58,149 nucleotides of DNA from a virus: IMG/VR virus record IMGVR_UViG_3300020470_000561, positions 1-58,149 of that record; one strand, 5' to 3'. The notes beneath the pieces were generated by a model, which made no database searches, was not told the origin of the DNA, and saw only the letters and a list, made by a program, of their open reading frames with translations. How positions within the stretch are numbered: the first letter of the stretch is position 1; each line of letters opens with the position of its first letter. Positions 42,294-50,590 of the stretch are shown here, in pieces. The translations under genes were made by a program, and so were the position numbers.

Positions 42294-43413
42294 GACGTTA
42301 GTATTCCCAACAGCCAAACCGTTAGGAGCCAATAATCGTAATAGCAGAGAAGCTATTAAAGATGAAGCAGCTTTCCCGACGAGAGTGGTTGACTACCTTA
42401 AAATAGATATTTATGGTCACGAGCACGATGAAATGCTTGATACCATATATTTGTATCTTCCCAACAAGTTAAGTGAAAAATATACAGCAGAATATGCAAA
42501 TGTCCAATTAGGTCCAGCAGGTGCAGCAGCAGTTGGTGCAGCACAGAAAATAGTCCAATCTGGTGGTGATTTTGAAGGTACATCATTTAAAGGTGAATTG
42601 AAACAATTCGCAAAAGCAGCAAAACCATCATTAGCATTTGGTGCTGGAGCAAAAGCAATTAGTGCAACAGTTGGTGTAACAGGACAAGGAATGCAAGGGA
42701 TGGATGCAAATGCTCTATCCGCACTTACACAGGGTAAGATCTTTAACCCTTATGAGGAAGCAATATTCAAAGGAACAAGTTTCAGGAATCACTCGTTCTC
42801 CTTCAAGATGCAACCAAGGAGTACTACTGATGTCCAGACCATATACCAAATAATCGACACATTCAGGAAAGCAATGCTTCCTGGAAAGGATGGTAATAAC
42901 TGGTTGACACTACCCGAGTACTTTAGAATCGCTGTGGTACGATATACCGATAATGGTAGAGATGAGACCATAGCAAACCCAGGATATGGTTCAGGTGGGG
43001 GTATGTTAAGTGCATTAATGCAATTCCCAACCAAAATGGTACTAAAAGGTGTAGATGTAGATCTATCACCTGATGGAAATTACTCATCACTACAATCTTG
43101 GACTCCAGGCAATAATTTAACCGATTTTGGTCCTGCGTCATATAATATGACCCTGAATTTCCAAGAGACATCCTTCCTTACAAAGGAATCTTTTGATAGT
43201 GTCACATCAAGGAATAGTGGTTATTTCAACATTGGAACTAACTCATTCCCATATCCAACAAATACCCCTCCTGGAACTCCTGCCCCAGCAAGGGAAAATC
43301 CCAATAATCCCAGATCTAGGTCAAATCCTAATTATTGGGCAAATCGTAGAGCATGGAGAAGGGGTGGCAGACGCAGAGTCGCTCCAGGAGCAACATCGAG
43401 GAGTGATACCTAA
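42292..43413 (+). CDS. gp48: baseplate tail-tube cap gp48
   Basis: 373 aa. LKIDIYGHEHDEMLDTIYLY, then PYEEAIFKGTSFRNHSFSFK and RSTTDVQTIYQIIDTFRKAM are strong gp48 segments. gp48 caps the baseplate and starts the tail tube with gp54. The C-terminus (from about 325) is Pro/Arg-rich. It overlaps gp53 by 1 base. It is one of three plus-strand genes. The Shine-Dalgarno sequence is weak, so the start is not certain. Confidence 0.83.
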   Translation: MTLVFPTAKPLGANNRNSREAIKDEAAFPTRVVDYLKIDIYGHEHDEMLDTIYLYLPNKLSEKYTAEYANVQLGPAGAAAVGAAQKIVQSGGDFEGTSFKGELKQFAKAAKPSLAFGAGAKAISATVGVTGQGMQGMDANALSALTQGKIFNPYEEAIFKGTSFRNHSFSFKMQPRSTTDVQTIYQIIDTFRKAMLPGKDGNNWLTLPEYFRIAVVRYTDNGRDETIANPGYGSGGGMLSALMQFPTKMVLKGVDVDLSPDGNYSSLQSWTPGNNLTDFGPASYNMTLNFQETSFLTKESFDSVTSRNSGYFNIGTNSFPYPTNTPPGTPAPARENPNNPRSRSNPNYWANRRAWRRGGRRRVAPGATSRSDT

Positions 43414-44288
43414 TGTCAAATTACTTCAAATTTCTACCTGATGTCTATGTAAGGACATCCAGTTATAGACAGAATAATGTAGATCCTTATACTTTAGGTA
43501 AGAATCTCTTTAGAAGAATTAAAATCAAAGATAACCTAGAAGACTCTATTTTAGGTTTTACGCAATATACGATTCCAAACGGTTTAAGACCAGATCAGGT
43601 TGCATTGGAATTCTATGGTGATATGTCAATGGACTGGGTGGTACTACTGACCAATAATATCATCAATGTGTATGAAGATTGGCCCATGGAAGAAAATGAG
43701 TTATATGAGTATCTTGTAAGTACCTATGGAAGTGAGGATGCAGCAAATGATATACATCACTGGGAAACTCAAAGAATTAAGGATCCTAGAGGAAGAGTGG
43801 TTTTAAAAGATGGTATTCAAGTACCAGAAAACTTCACATATCGCTTTGCTGACGGTACTCTCTATGATAAGGAAGCAACCGTTAGACCTGTTTCTAACTA
43901 TGAATACCATGCTGAGATAAATGAGCAAAAACGCAATATTTACCTTTTAAAGCGAGAATACCTAGGAGCGTTTGTAGAGGAATTTGAGACATTAGTCCAA
44001 TATCTTCCAAATCAAGAAACTGAAGAATTCGAGCAAATCAAGCTTTCTAGAGATACTGTCCAAGAGCAGTTTATCAACGTTAAACCAACATATAGCACAA
44101 ATATCGGTCAGACCAGTTCTATCGAATTTGCTGCTCAAGAGGATTACTCATCTAGGATATTTGACACTAATGGTGATACTATCCAAGAAGGTGACGTATT
44201 AGCAGATGGAAGCACAGTGGCAGTAACCACAGCAGGTCAAGTGGACAATACTACCAGTCAGAATGCATTTGGGTCTAGTGGGTATTAA
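43413..44288 (+). CDS. gp53: baseplate wedge protein gp53
   Basis: 291 aa. SNYFKFLPDVYVRTSSYRQN, then LEFYGDMSMDWVVLLTNNII and VYEDWPMEENEL are hallmarks of gp53. It joins the wedge proteins around the hub. The N-terminal half is well preserved; the C-terminal part is acidic and variable. It ends 30 bases before a bidirectional terminator. Confidence 0.85.
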   Translation: MSNYFKFLPDVYVRTSSYRQNNVDPYTLGKNLFRRIKIKDNLEDSILGFTQYTIPNGLRPDQVALEFYGDMSMDWVVLLTNNIINVYEDWPMEENELYEYLVSTYGSEDAANDIHHWETQRIKDPRGRVVLKDGIQVPENFTYRFADGTLYDKEATVRPVSNYEYHAEINEQKRNIYLLKREYLGAFVEEFETLVQYLPNQETEEFEQIKLSRDTVQEQFINVKPTYSTNIGQTSSIEFAAQEDYSSRIFDTNGDTIQEGDVLADGSTVAVTTAGQVDNTTSQNAFGSSGY

Positions 44289-44317
44289 TACTTAGCGACC
44301 CCTACAGACAAAAAAAT

Positions 44318-44341
44318 ACCCCCGATTTTTTCGGGGGTTTT
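44318..44341. terminator. bidirectional terminator between gp53 and the His-rich gene
   Basis: CCCCCGA-TTTTT-TCGGGGG stem with TTTT on the plus side and TATTTTTTT on the minus side. It lies between the convergent ends of gp53 (plus) and 44368..44706 (minus). Confidence 0.8.
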
Positions 44342-44367
44342 GCTTGTTCAAAAAGTCGAATAATATA

Positions 44368-44706
44368 TCAACATCTGTACCAACGAATCTCAGACCACGA
44401 CTTCATGTACCCATCCTGATAATACTCATCACCATTGGATAGCCTGCCCCAATGACCAGGCACCCACTTCTCATAATCTACTACTCTTTCACACTTCCTG
44501 TATCTTGGTCTGTGACGATGACGATGACCATCATGCCAGTGCCCACCTCCATTCCAATCATAGAATTGTCCATGATGGTGTCCATGAGCATGTCCATGGT
44601 GGTATGATTCCGCAAATGGCTCCCAAAACTCTTTCCAGGTCAATGCCTCTGCTCTGGCAGGTGCTGCTAGGGGGAATAATAGGAGCAAAAATGCGAATCG
44701 TTTCAT
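44368..44706 (-). CDS. secreted histidine-rich protein (112 aa)
   Basis: Signal peptide MKRFAFLLLLFPLAAPARAE with a cleavage site after ARA. A His-rich mature part follows (SYHHGHAHGHHHGQFYDWNG, then HWHDGHRHRHRP), then a C-terminal module KWVPGHWGRLSNGDEYYQDG with a Cys pair. It is probably exported to the periplasm and may bind metal ions. It overlaps gp32 (TGATG) and is followed by the terminator. Function unknown. Confidence 0.65.
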   Translation of the reverse strand: MKRFAFLLLLFPLAAPARAEALTWKEFWEPFAESYHHGHAHGHHHGQFYDWNGGGHWHDGHRHRHRPRYRKCERVVDYEKWVPGHWGRLSNGDEYYQDGYMKSWSEIRWYRC

Positions 44707-45623
44707 CAGTCTTCGTTGGCTAGGGATGCGAAGTAAGAAAGGTCGGGAGAATCCTCTGCCCCTTCTAACTCTTCTACTTTAGCACCAAACCCTGTGGTTT
44801 TGGTGGGAGTAGGGTCCGCTTTAACAACTGGACTAGCAAGAGGTACTAAATCCTCTTCTTCCTCGTTGGTTTGTACTACAGGTCTTGTTGACTTGTTAAG
44901 CACAATATTCAGACGTGCTGATAACTCCTCATAACTCTTGAAGTTCTTAAGGTCAGTAAACTCTTTAAGAGAATACTGTGACTTCCAGACCTTCTCAAGT
45001 GCATCATCTTCTAGTCCACCTAGGACTGATGGTGCATCAAATTCACTCTTATCATAGTTCCAGTATCCACCAATGGTCTGGATTTTAATCTTAAAGTTAG
45101 CACCCTTCCATAGATCGAAAGGATTTATTGGAGTTTCATCTTCAAACTGTGGTTGCATTGCTGATGCAATCTTGTCATGAATTTTCTTACCATACTTATA
45201 TAAGAATACTTTACCTTCATTCTCAGGATGAAGTTGATCCTTAACAACATAGATGTTACTATAATAAGAAAGCTTACGCTTTTGCTTACGTGCAGTATCT
45301 TTATCTGCATCTAGTCCACTATTCCATAGTGTCCTATTCAATTCACCTACAGGATCCTTTTGGTTAAGTGTGGTGAGAGAATTCTCAATGTACCAACCAC
45401 CTGGTCCTTGAAATGCATGACTCCATACCTGTGCCCAAGGGAGATCTTCTCCATCTGGCTCTGGTAGGAAACGAATAACGGCATAACCGTTACCACTCTT
45501 ATCTACCTCTGGTTTCCAGAGTCTTTCATCTGGACCACGCCCCTGAGGCTTGGACATGTTTTCAATCTGTTGTGTAAGCTTAGCAAACTTACCAGACTTG
45601 CTCTTTAAAGATGCGAATGACAT
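44706..45623 (-). CDS. gp32: single-stranded DNA-binding protein gp32
   Basis: 305 aa. YAVIRFLPEPDGEDLPWAQV, then RKLSYYSNIYVVKDQLHPEN and VFLYKYGKKIHDKI are typical of gp32. The C-terminus is acidic, as in T4, for partner binding. It contains no Cys at all, so the T4 zinc site (His and three Cys) is missing. It binds ssDNA in replication, recombination and repair. A sigma70-like promoter with a late motif in its spacer precedes it. Confidence 0.92.
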   Translation of the reverse strand: MSFASLKSKSGKFAKLTQQIENMSKPQGRGPDERLWKPEVDKSGNGYAVIRFLPEPDGEDLPWAQVWSHAFQGPGGWYIENSLTTLNQKDPVGELNRTLWNSGLDADKDTARKQKRKLSYYSNIYVVKDQLHPENEGKVFLYKYGKKIHDKIASAMQPQFEDETPINPFDLWKGANFKIKIQTIGGYWNYDKSEFDAPSVLGGLEDDALEKVWKSQYSLKEFTDLKNFKSYEELSARLNIVLNKSTRPVVQTNEEEEDLVPLASPVVKADPTPTKTTGFGAKVEELEGAEDSPDLSYFASLANED

Positions 45624-45667
45624 TAGTATTTGTCTCCGAAGTTGTATTGTGATATTGCCACTGGATT

Positions 45668-45696
45668 ATAGTAGCATACTATTTAGGCTGTGTCAA
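45668..45696 (-). promoter_or_regulatory. early promoter with embedded late motif for gp32
   Basis: On the minus strand: TTGACA (45696..45691), a 17-base spacer, TACTAT (45673..45668). TATAAT also occurs at 45670..45665. CTAAATA (45686..45680), the late-promoter variant, lies within the spacer. The -35 overlaps the end of the DUF1825-like gene. Confidence 0.6.
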
Positions 45697-46045
45697 CACC
45701 CTGTTCTCTGAGATCCTTTCTCCATCCTCTTAGCTTCTCTTCCATGTGATCCAGTATCATAGTGAGGTTCATACCACCACTGAATTGACCTGACATCACT
45801 TCGATCCTTTCTTTGATTGCCTTTGCTGAGTCATCATCTTGTAACTCATTTGCTGCTAGTTGTAGTCTAGCATAGAATACTTTTTGTTTAGCAACCAACT
45901 CTAGTGTCTTCTCAATGTGATCTAGTCTCTCTTTAGGTGAGAAATCTGCTAGTCCTGAAGACATCTTCAGTAGTTCAGTATAACACTCTTGGATTTGCTC
46001 CAACTCTTTTTGTACTACATGTGATTTGAAAAAGTCGTCAGTCAT
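45683..46045 (-). CDS. DUF1825-like protein (120 aa)
   Basis: DDFFKSHVVQKELEQIQECY, then FSPKERLDHIEKTLELVAKQ and KVFYARLQLA match the small cyanobacterial DUF1825 family. The rest is helical. Its role is unknown; it is shared by cyanobacteria and their phages. It is coupled to gp33 by a 4-base overlap. Confidence 0.7.
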   Translation of the reverse strand: MTDDFFKSHVVQKELEQIQECYTELLKMSSGLADFSPKERLDHIEKTLELVAKQKVFYARLQLAANELQDDDSAKAIKERIEVMSGQFSGGMNLTMILDHMEEKLRGWRKDLREQGVDTA

Positions 46046-46287
46046 AGGTTTAATACCCCTCTACTTGTTCGTTTTATATAATTTAATTGTTGTGCATCCC
46101 ATTTAATTTTATCCTTGAGTGGTTTAGATATCAGTTTACCTACTGTCTCCACCTCAATCTCAAACTCTTCACAAACAGATGCTACTGCTTCTATGTAGTT
46201 GATCAATCCATTACTGGCTTTAACTCTATCTTCAACAAGGGAAGTAAACTTTCCTTGGGTCATAAATTTTTCTTCAATTTCCTTCAT
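46042..46287 (-). CDS. gp33: late transcription coactivator gp33
   Basis: 81 aa from the ATG of MKEIEEKFMTQGKF, chosen because AGGAGA lies just upstream; the ORF opens four codons earlier. FTSLVEDRVKASNGLINYIE, then EFEIEVETVGKLISKPLKDK and WDAQQLNYIKR resemble gp33. In T4, gp33 links RNA polymerase with the sliding clamp at late promoters, which fits the NATAAATA sites here. It overlaps the exonuclease gene. Confidence 0.75.
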   Translation of the reverse strand: MKEIEEKFMTQGKFTSLVEDRVKASNGLINYIEAVASVCEEFEIEVETVGKLISKPLKDKIKWDAQQLNYIKRTSRGVLNL

Positions 46288-46945
46288 TGATCTCCTCATG
46301 ATATATGTTTATCCAATCGACAAGGGTATCCATGTAAGGATTCTTATCATATCTCTGCTCTACTTGCATAGTACCATCTTCAGCAACAGATAGAGTGACA
46401 AGTTTGTCTACTTCTATACCTGTTAACTCATAATACATGTAAGCATACGCTGCTTCTTGCACAAAGAATTTCTCTAAGTGCTCCACCTTCTTGAGATTCT
46501 TGGTGGTTTTGAAGTCTATAATAGCAAGTTCGTTATCAAACTCAGCAATACAATCAACACGCCCAGCAATCCGTAGAGTGCGAGAGTAAAGAGGGGCTTC
46601 AATAGCATGAATATTGTCAATCCGATCAAGAGTCTCACGAGCAGACCTAAAAAGGTACGTGGGAAGACCCTCGCTCTTTTCAACTTCTTCCAATTCATTT
46701 TTGAGATAATGCTCCACTAAATTATGGTATTGAGTGCCTCGCCATGCAGCAGCACGTCGTACCTTTTCTGCTTCAGCAAAACCTACACGGTTCTGCCACT
46801 CTAGTATACCATGTTTTGACTGGTGGCCAACCACCGTTGTAACACTAGGCATCCAAAGGTCATCGATCTTATAGAAGCGACCATGATCCAACGTCCTACT
46901 CGTCACCTCCTTAAGAGGTTTAGCAGGACCAACATAATTAAACAT
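46274..46945 (-). CDS. PD-(D/E)XK exonuclease (RecB/Cas4-like)
   Basis: 223 aa. GTQYHNLVEHYL (H74) is the RecB-type His motif, GRVDCIAEF has D131, and AIIDFKTTK has D144-F-K146. This is the Cas4/RecB nuclease core common in cyanophages. It likely trims DNA during recombination or host DNA breakdown. It joins phoH by a 1-base overlap and gp33 by a 14-base overlap. Confidence 0.82.
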   Translation of the reverse strand: MFNYVGPAKPLKEVTSRTLDHGRFYKIDDLWMPSVTTVVGHQSKHGILEWQNRVGFAEAEKVRRAAAWRGTQYHNLVEHYLKNELEEVEKSEGLPTYLFRSARETLDRIDNIHAIEAPLYSRTLRIAGRVDCIAEFDNELAIIDFKTTKNLKKVEHLEKFFVQEAAYAYMYYELTGIEVDKLVTLSVAEDGTMQVEQRYDKNPYMDTLVDWINIYHEEINEGN

Positions 46946-47706
46946 TAATCAAATCCCATTTCAATTTTAGTGATGAGGTATTCTCTTATGAAACCAGACC
47001 TCACGATGTCACTGATACCAAACTCTACACATTCAAACGATGGCATAGCTTGTACAATCTTCATAAAGTCTAGCACACCAGACCTCTCATTTGATTTAGT
47101 GAGATCTGATTGTGAATAATCACCTGAGAATATAATCCTGCTATCCTCTCCAACACGAGTGACAATACTGTCTAACTCATGGAAGTTTAGATTGGAGAAC
47201 TCATCTACTATTATAATGGACTTGTCAAGGGTTACACCACGCAAGAATGATGTGGACCAGAAATCTATTGTCTCTTGTCCTCTTAGGTTATCATATAATA
47301 CTTTAAATGATGCTTCATCAGGCATATGGAACATGTATTGTACCATATTTCTGTATGGTATTTGATACAAGTCACTCTTATCCTCATGATCTCCTGGTAG
47401 GAATCCAATCTCCCTTGTAGGGACTAGAGACCTTACCATGTATACCTTTTCATAAGGTGTCTCTGGATTCAATACTGATTGGAGTGCGAGATACAAACTA
47501 ATGAATGTCTTACCAGTACCAGCAGCACCATGCAACACCAAATGTTTACCCTGTTTGTAGGCATCAAATGCTGTTGTTTGGTTATCTGTTAATGGATCTA
47601 TAGTCTTGAGGTGATCAAGATTTATAGGTGGTTTCCTCTTCATTCGTCTGTTGGTCCCGTTACCGTTACCATTTCCGTTGCCGTTCTTTTTCTTACGTGC
47701 TGGCAT
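46945..47706 (-). CDS. phoH: PhoH-family ATPase
   Basis: 253 aa. HGAAGTGKTFIS (Walker A, about 59 to 70), a Walker B strand IIIVDEFSN, and FSGDYSQSDL are typical. The N-terminus is basic and has an (NG)n run. PhoH is one of the most common marine phage genes; its function is not settled and its link to phosphate is an inference from host regulation. It abuts the 77-aa gene upstream. Confidence 0.92.
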   Translation of the reverse strand: MPARKKKNGNGNGNGNGTNRRMKRKPPINLDHLKTIDPLTDNQTTAFDAYKQGKHLVLHGAAGTGKTFISLYLALQSVLNPETPYEKVYMVRSLVPTREIGFLPGDHEDKSDLYQIPYRNMVQYMFHMPDEASFKVLYDNLRGQETIDFWSTSFLRGVTLDKSIIIVDEFSNLNFHELDSIVTRVGEDSRIIFSGDYSQSDLTKSNERSGVLDFMKIVQAMPSFECVEFGISDIVRSGFIREYLITKIEMGFD

Positions 47707-47709
47707 GAT

Positions 47710-47940
47710 TTAAGTATACCTCGATAGGTTCGCACCTGGGTGCTTCTCTTGGACTTTGGACATCACTTCTTTGAAACCGTCTGATTGCTTAGGCATTCCG
47801 TAGGTTATACCTCCAGTACCTGCTGACCAGTCCTTGTCCCAATCGGGATTGTCCTTTCTCCATTCATCATATTTTAGCATACTCATGGAGAGTTCTTTCT
47901 TCTCTCCTGTATTCTTATTTATTACTGGATATGTTGGCAT
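47710..47940 (-). CDS. hypothetical protein (76 aa)
   Basis: Start chosen at MPTYPVINKNTGEKKELSMS, which overlaps the thyX stop (TAATG); the ORF opens six codons further upstream only through a TTG. It resembles cyanophage MPTYPV proteins that look like a FmdB-type N-terminus but without zinc-binding Cys. It ends in a helical, basic part. Function unknown. Confidence 0.65.
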   Translation of the reverse strand: MPTYPVINKNTGEKKELSMSMLKYDEWRKDNPDWDKDWSAGTGGITYGMPKQSDGFKEVMSKVQEKHPGANLSRYT

Positions 47941-48647
47941 TAGTCTATTCGTAAACAAGGTTGAGTGTCACCCCAATCATTATCATAACGACAATCACAG
48001 TCGTCTACATCAGGACACCATCCTAATGCTTTAGATGTGATGGGGAAGTTACAGATGAAGTGGTCACGACATAGGTTTGCTATGTCCATGTGCTCCTTCT
48101 GTGTACCATTGGCAGTGCGTAGTTGTATATAGTGCATCCAACTCCTTACAGAACCAGACATATAGATACGAGTACTAGTAGCCAAGGGGAGCACAAATCT
48201 CGCACACTCTTTTGCAATCCCGCTAGAAAGTAAGTCATTGTAGAGGGCTTGTCCTTCATCAAAGTATTGTTTAATTCGGCCTTGTAAAAAGGCTCGCTCG
48301 GTTTCTGGGATGTCATCTATACTATTCTGTCTATTTTTACTGTCTTGTCTCCTTAACTCAGGTATAACTGGTGGGTCAAGAAGATTAGTGTCTGCATATC
48401 TCTGACTAAACTCTTGGAATGTGAAGCTACGATGCCTTAGTATCTGTGCTGCAATACCACGAGTAGTTTCTATCTGCAAGGTCATGTGTGCTTGCTCAAA
48501 GATAGACCAGTGTCCATGCTTAATACAATACTTTAACAACCCCTCTACTTTAGGGTTGTCTTGATTGTTAGGGTTGGATACTCTTGCTATGTATCCTATA
48601 GTTTTTTCAGCGTCAGGTGTTACCGTGACGAGACATACTTTAGTCAT
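47940..48647 (-). CDS. thyX: flavin-dependent thymidylate synthase ThyX
   Basis: 235 aa. The signature RHRSFTFQEFSQRYAD (71 to 86) matches RHRxxSxxxxSxR. WSIFEQAHMTLQIETTRGIA also fits. ThyX makes dTMP from dUMP with FAD, NADPH and methylene-THF, supplying thymidine for AT-rich phage DNA. It ends in the TAATG overlap with the next gene. Confidence 0.95.
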   Translation of the reverse strand: MTKVCLVTVTPDAEKTIGYIARVSNPNNQDNPKVEGLLKYCIKHGHWSIFEQAHMTLQIETTRGIAAQILRHRSFTFQEFSQRYADTNLLDPPVIPELRRQDSKNRQNSIDDIPETERAFLQGRIKQYFDEGQALYNDLLSSGIAKECARFVLPLATSTRIYMSGSVRSWMHYIQLRTANGTQKEHMDIANLCRDHFICNFPITSKALGWCPDVDDCDCRYDNDWGDTQPCLRID

Positions 48648-48659
48648 TCCAGTGTCTGA

Positions 48660-48779
48660 TTACTCCGCTAATAATAAAACAATTAGTAATGAGATAAGAA
48701 AGGAATATAAGAGTGCGTACGATAACAACGTTGTTGTCATAACGTTTGGTTCTTTCATCAGAGAAACTACCCAACGCAT
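48660..48779 (-). CDS. membrane microprotein (39 aa)
   Basis: Reads MRWVVSLMKEPNVMTTTLLS, then YALLYSFLISLLIVLLLAE: one strongly hydrophobic helix in the last 22 residues. GGAAG is 5 bases before the ATG. It fits the gap before thyX (12 bases). The ATG of MKEPNV, seven codons later, is another possible start. Function unknown. Confidence 0.5.
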   Translation of the reverse strand: MRWVVSLMKEPNVMTTTLLSYALLYSFLISLLIVLLLAE

Positions 48780-48799
48780 ACTTCCATATTCTCCATAAT

Positions 48800-49045
48800 C
48801 TAGTCATTCTTCTTCAATAAGATCCTTGAAATTATATACAGTCCCATTGCCGACCAATATCCTAGAGTACCTACTCCAAATAGTCCAGGCATCACTGCAT
48901 TCCAAACTAAGAATAGTATAACAGGAGATATGAATAAGTTTGCTACTGCTGTCACGATTTGCTTACCTAACTCATAATTTTTTTCTTCCTCAGTCATCTC
49001 AGAAGGATCCTTCTTTGGTTTCCTTGGATCAAAGTATACTGTCAT
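48800..49045 (-). CDS. small membrane protein (81 aa)
   Basis: Soluble charged N-terminus (DPRKPKKDPSEMTEEEKNYE) then two hydrophobic segments (VANLFISPVILFLVWNAVMP and LGYWSAMGLYIISRILL). I recall it as a conserved cyanophage hypothetical. Its ATG overlaps the pyrE stop. Confidence 0.65.
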   Translation of the reverse strand: MTVYFDPRKPKKDPSEMTEEEKNYELGKQIVTAVANLFISPVILFLVWNAVMPGLFGVGTLGYWSAMGLYIISRILLKKND

Positions 49046-49587
49046 TCTATAATGTCCTCCAACTTAAAGAGCGATACAAACTCAATCTTATTATGATCCC
49101 AGATCTCATGGTCTTCCATACGATCTACGATAGCAACCACTCTATTAACTGTGAAACCTGCACCACGTAAGACATTAACTGCCTTCATAGCACTGCCACC
49201 TGTAGTAGTTACATCCTCTAGCACTGTAACAACAGCACCCTTCTCAGGTTTATGTCCTTCGATAACTTCCTTTGTACCATATCCTTTAGGATTCTTTCTG
49301 ACAATAAGAGCATCGATGTGACCACCCTTATAGTATGCTCGTTGTGCAACACCACAGACTAATGGGTCACCACCTAGGGTAAGACCACCAACTGCTACTG
49401 ACTTAGGATCTAATTGTTTAAACATCAGTGCTGATAACAATGCGTTACCCTCACATGAAAGAGTTACAGGTTTACAGTTGACATAATGCTCTGACTCCTT
49501 GCCAGATGATAATGTATATTGTCCTCTCTTATATGCTCTCTCCTTTAACAGTTTGAGCAGTGTCGCTCTATGCATACTATCTGTCAT
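49042..49587 (-). CDS. pyrE: orotate phosphoribosyltransferase PyrE
   Basis: 181 aa. The PRPP-binding motif AVVTVLEDVTTTGGSAMKAV is complete (about 116 to 135); SGKESEHYVNCKPVTL is the N-terminal substrate segment. PyrE makes OMP from orotate and PRPP in pyrimidine synthesis. It is coupled by ATGA to the 100-aa gene and to the membrane gene. Confidence 0.92.
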   Translation of the reverse strand: MTDSMHRATLLKLLKERAYKRGQYTLSSGKESEHYVNCKPVTLSCEGNALLSALMFKQLDPKSVAVGGLTLGGDPLVCGVAQRAYYKGGHIDALIVRKNPKGYGTKEVIEGHKPEKGAVVTVLEDVTTTGGSAMKAVNVLRGAGFTVNRVVAIVDRMEDHEIWDHNKIEFVSLFKLEDIIE

Positions 49588-49886
49588 TTTTTCTTCTTCT
49601 TTGGAGGTTTGGGTTGAAGATTAAAAAGTGTAGGGTTTACTTGTCCCTTAGTGTATGACATCTTCTTCATACAATCACCGAATACATCATAATAATTGTC
49701 AAAGATAGATACTGATCCACCCATGACAATATCAAACCAAGTATCTCCATCCTTCTCTAATGTGAGAAGCCATGAGTTAGTTGGCAATGATTTATCCTCA
49801 GCAGCATCAGGTGTAACACATGTCTTAATGACAGTGCATCCTTTACCTGAGCTAAGCTGTTCCAGTTGCTCTGGAGTATGTTTCAT
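49584..49886 (-). CDS. hypothetical protein (100 aa)
   Basis: Beta-rich core (SWLLTLEKDGDTWFDIVMGG) and a very basic tail (PKPPKKKKK). Cyanophage hypothetical; the lysine tail suggests nucleic acid or acidic partner binding. Coupled by ATGA on both sides. Confidence 0.6.
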   Translation of the reverse strand: MKHTPEQLEQLSSGKGCTVIKTCVTPDAAEDKSLPTNSWLLTLEKDGDTWFDIVMGGSVSIFDNYYDVFGDCMKKMSYTKGQVNPTLFNLQPKPPKKKKK

Positions 49887-50323
49887 CTACCTCTGTCACC
49901 CCATTGGATGCTAGGGAATGCTTCTTTAACTACAGCATGTGTAATACGATACTTCTTATGAAGTGTCTTATTAACTGCCTTAATTACAACCTCTGCCTCA
50001 TCAGCATGAAGTCCTTCAAGCATTTGAATAAACATATTCTCTACCTTCATGTTAGGTAGTGTATCATCACCACCCTTAAAGAATCGATAGAGTTTTACTG
50101 CTTCCTTTTCTAATAGTGTATGCTCTGTGCCCTTTGGTGCCTCATTCTTACGGTAAGGTACATCCTCACCGAGAGGTACACGTGGTGTCAGACTATCATC
50201 AAAGTTACAGACAAACAAAGACCTCAACGCAGGAGTATTGTTATCCTGTAGGATTTCAATCTTCTTCGCTTTGGTCTTAGCATTATGTGCCTTCTGAAGC
50301 ACTTCAGAAATCATTAATTTCAT
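49883..50323 (-). CDS. DUF6433-like protein (146 aa)
   Basis: MKLMISEVLQKAHNAKTKAK, then FVCNFDDSLTPRVPLGEDVP, PKGTEHTLLEKEAVKLYRFF and MFIQMLEGLHADEAEVV match a family common in T4-like marine phages, labelled DUF6433 as far as I recall. Function unknown. It lies in the nucleotide-metabolism block and overlaps the 100-aa gene by 4 bases. Confidence 0.65.
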   Translation of the reverse strand: MKLMISEVLQKAHNAKTKAKKIEILQDNNTPALRSLFVCNFDDSLTPRVPLGEDVPYRKNEAPKGTEHTLLEKEAVKLYRFFKGGDDTLPNMKVENMFIQMLEGLHADEAEVVIKAVNKTLHKKYRITHAVVKEAFPSIQWGDRGR

Positions 50324-50326
50324 AAC

Positions 50327-50566
50327 TTACTCGTCTTCATCATCTACTATATCATCTTCGTCGTGAATACGCAAGTATATTAACTCACCAGGATCAACAG
50401 GACCGTCTTCGTCATACATTTCTGGGTGCATAACCATCGCAGCATACTCTGCTCTCTCCTTCCACTGATCAAAGACATCTTTTATGTTCCATGCTACCAC
50501 AAAACCTAAAAGAAAACTACCTATTGTAAGGAAGAAAGAGATGTAATAAAATTCTACATCGGACAT
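50327..50566 (-). CDS. small membrane protein (79 aa)
   Basis: Start at MSDVEFYYISFFLTIGSFLL, chosen for its better spacing to the GGGGGA stretch; another ATG lies two codons earlier. One N-terminal helix (about 7 to 26), then a soluble acidic tail (HDEDDIVDDEDE). Function unknown. Confidence 0.6.
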   Translation of the reverse strand: MSDVEFYYISFFLTIGSFLLGFVVAWNIKDVFDQWKERAEYAAMVMHPEMYDEDGPVDPGELIYLRIHDEDDIVDDEDE

Positions 50567-50590
50567 AAGCATTCCCCCTTACTATTTTTT

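Noticed and set aside
47640-47690. Short tandem repeat in phoH as a possible CRISPR-like repeat
   Set aside because: It is an in-frame (NG)n run in the PhoH N-terminus, without spacers.
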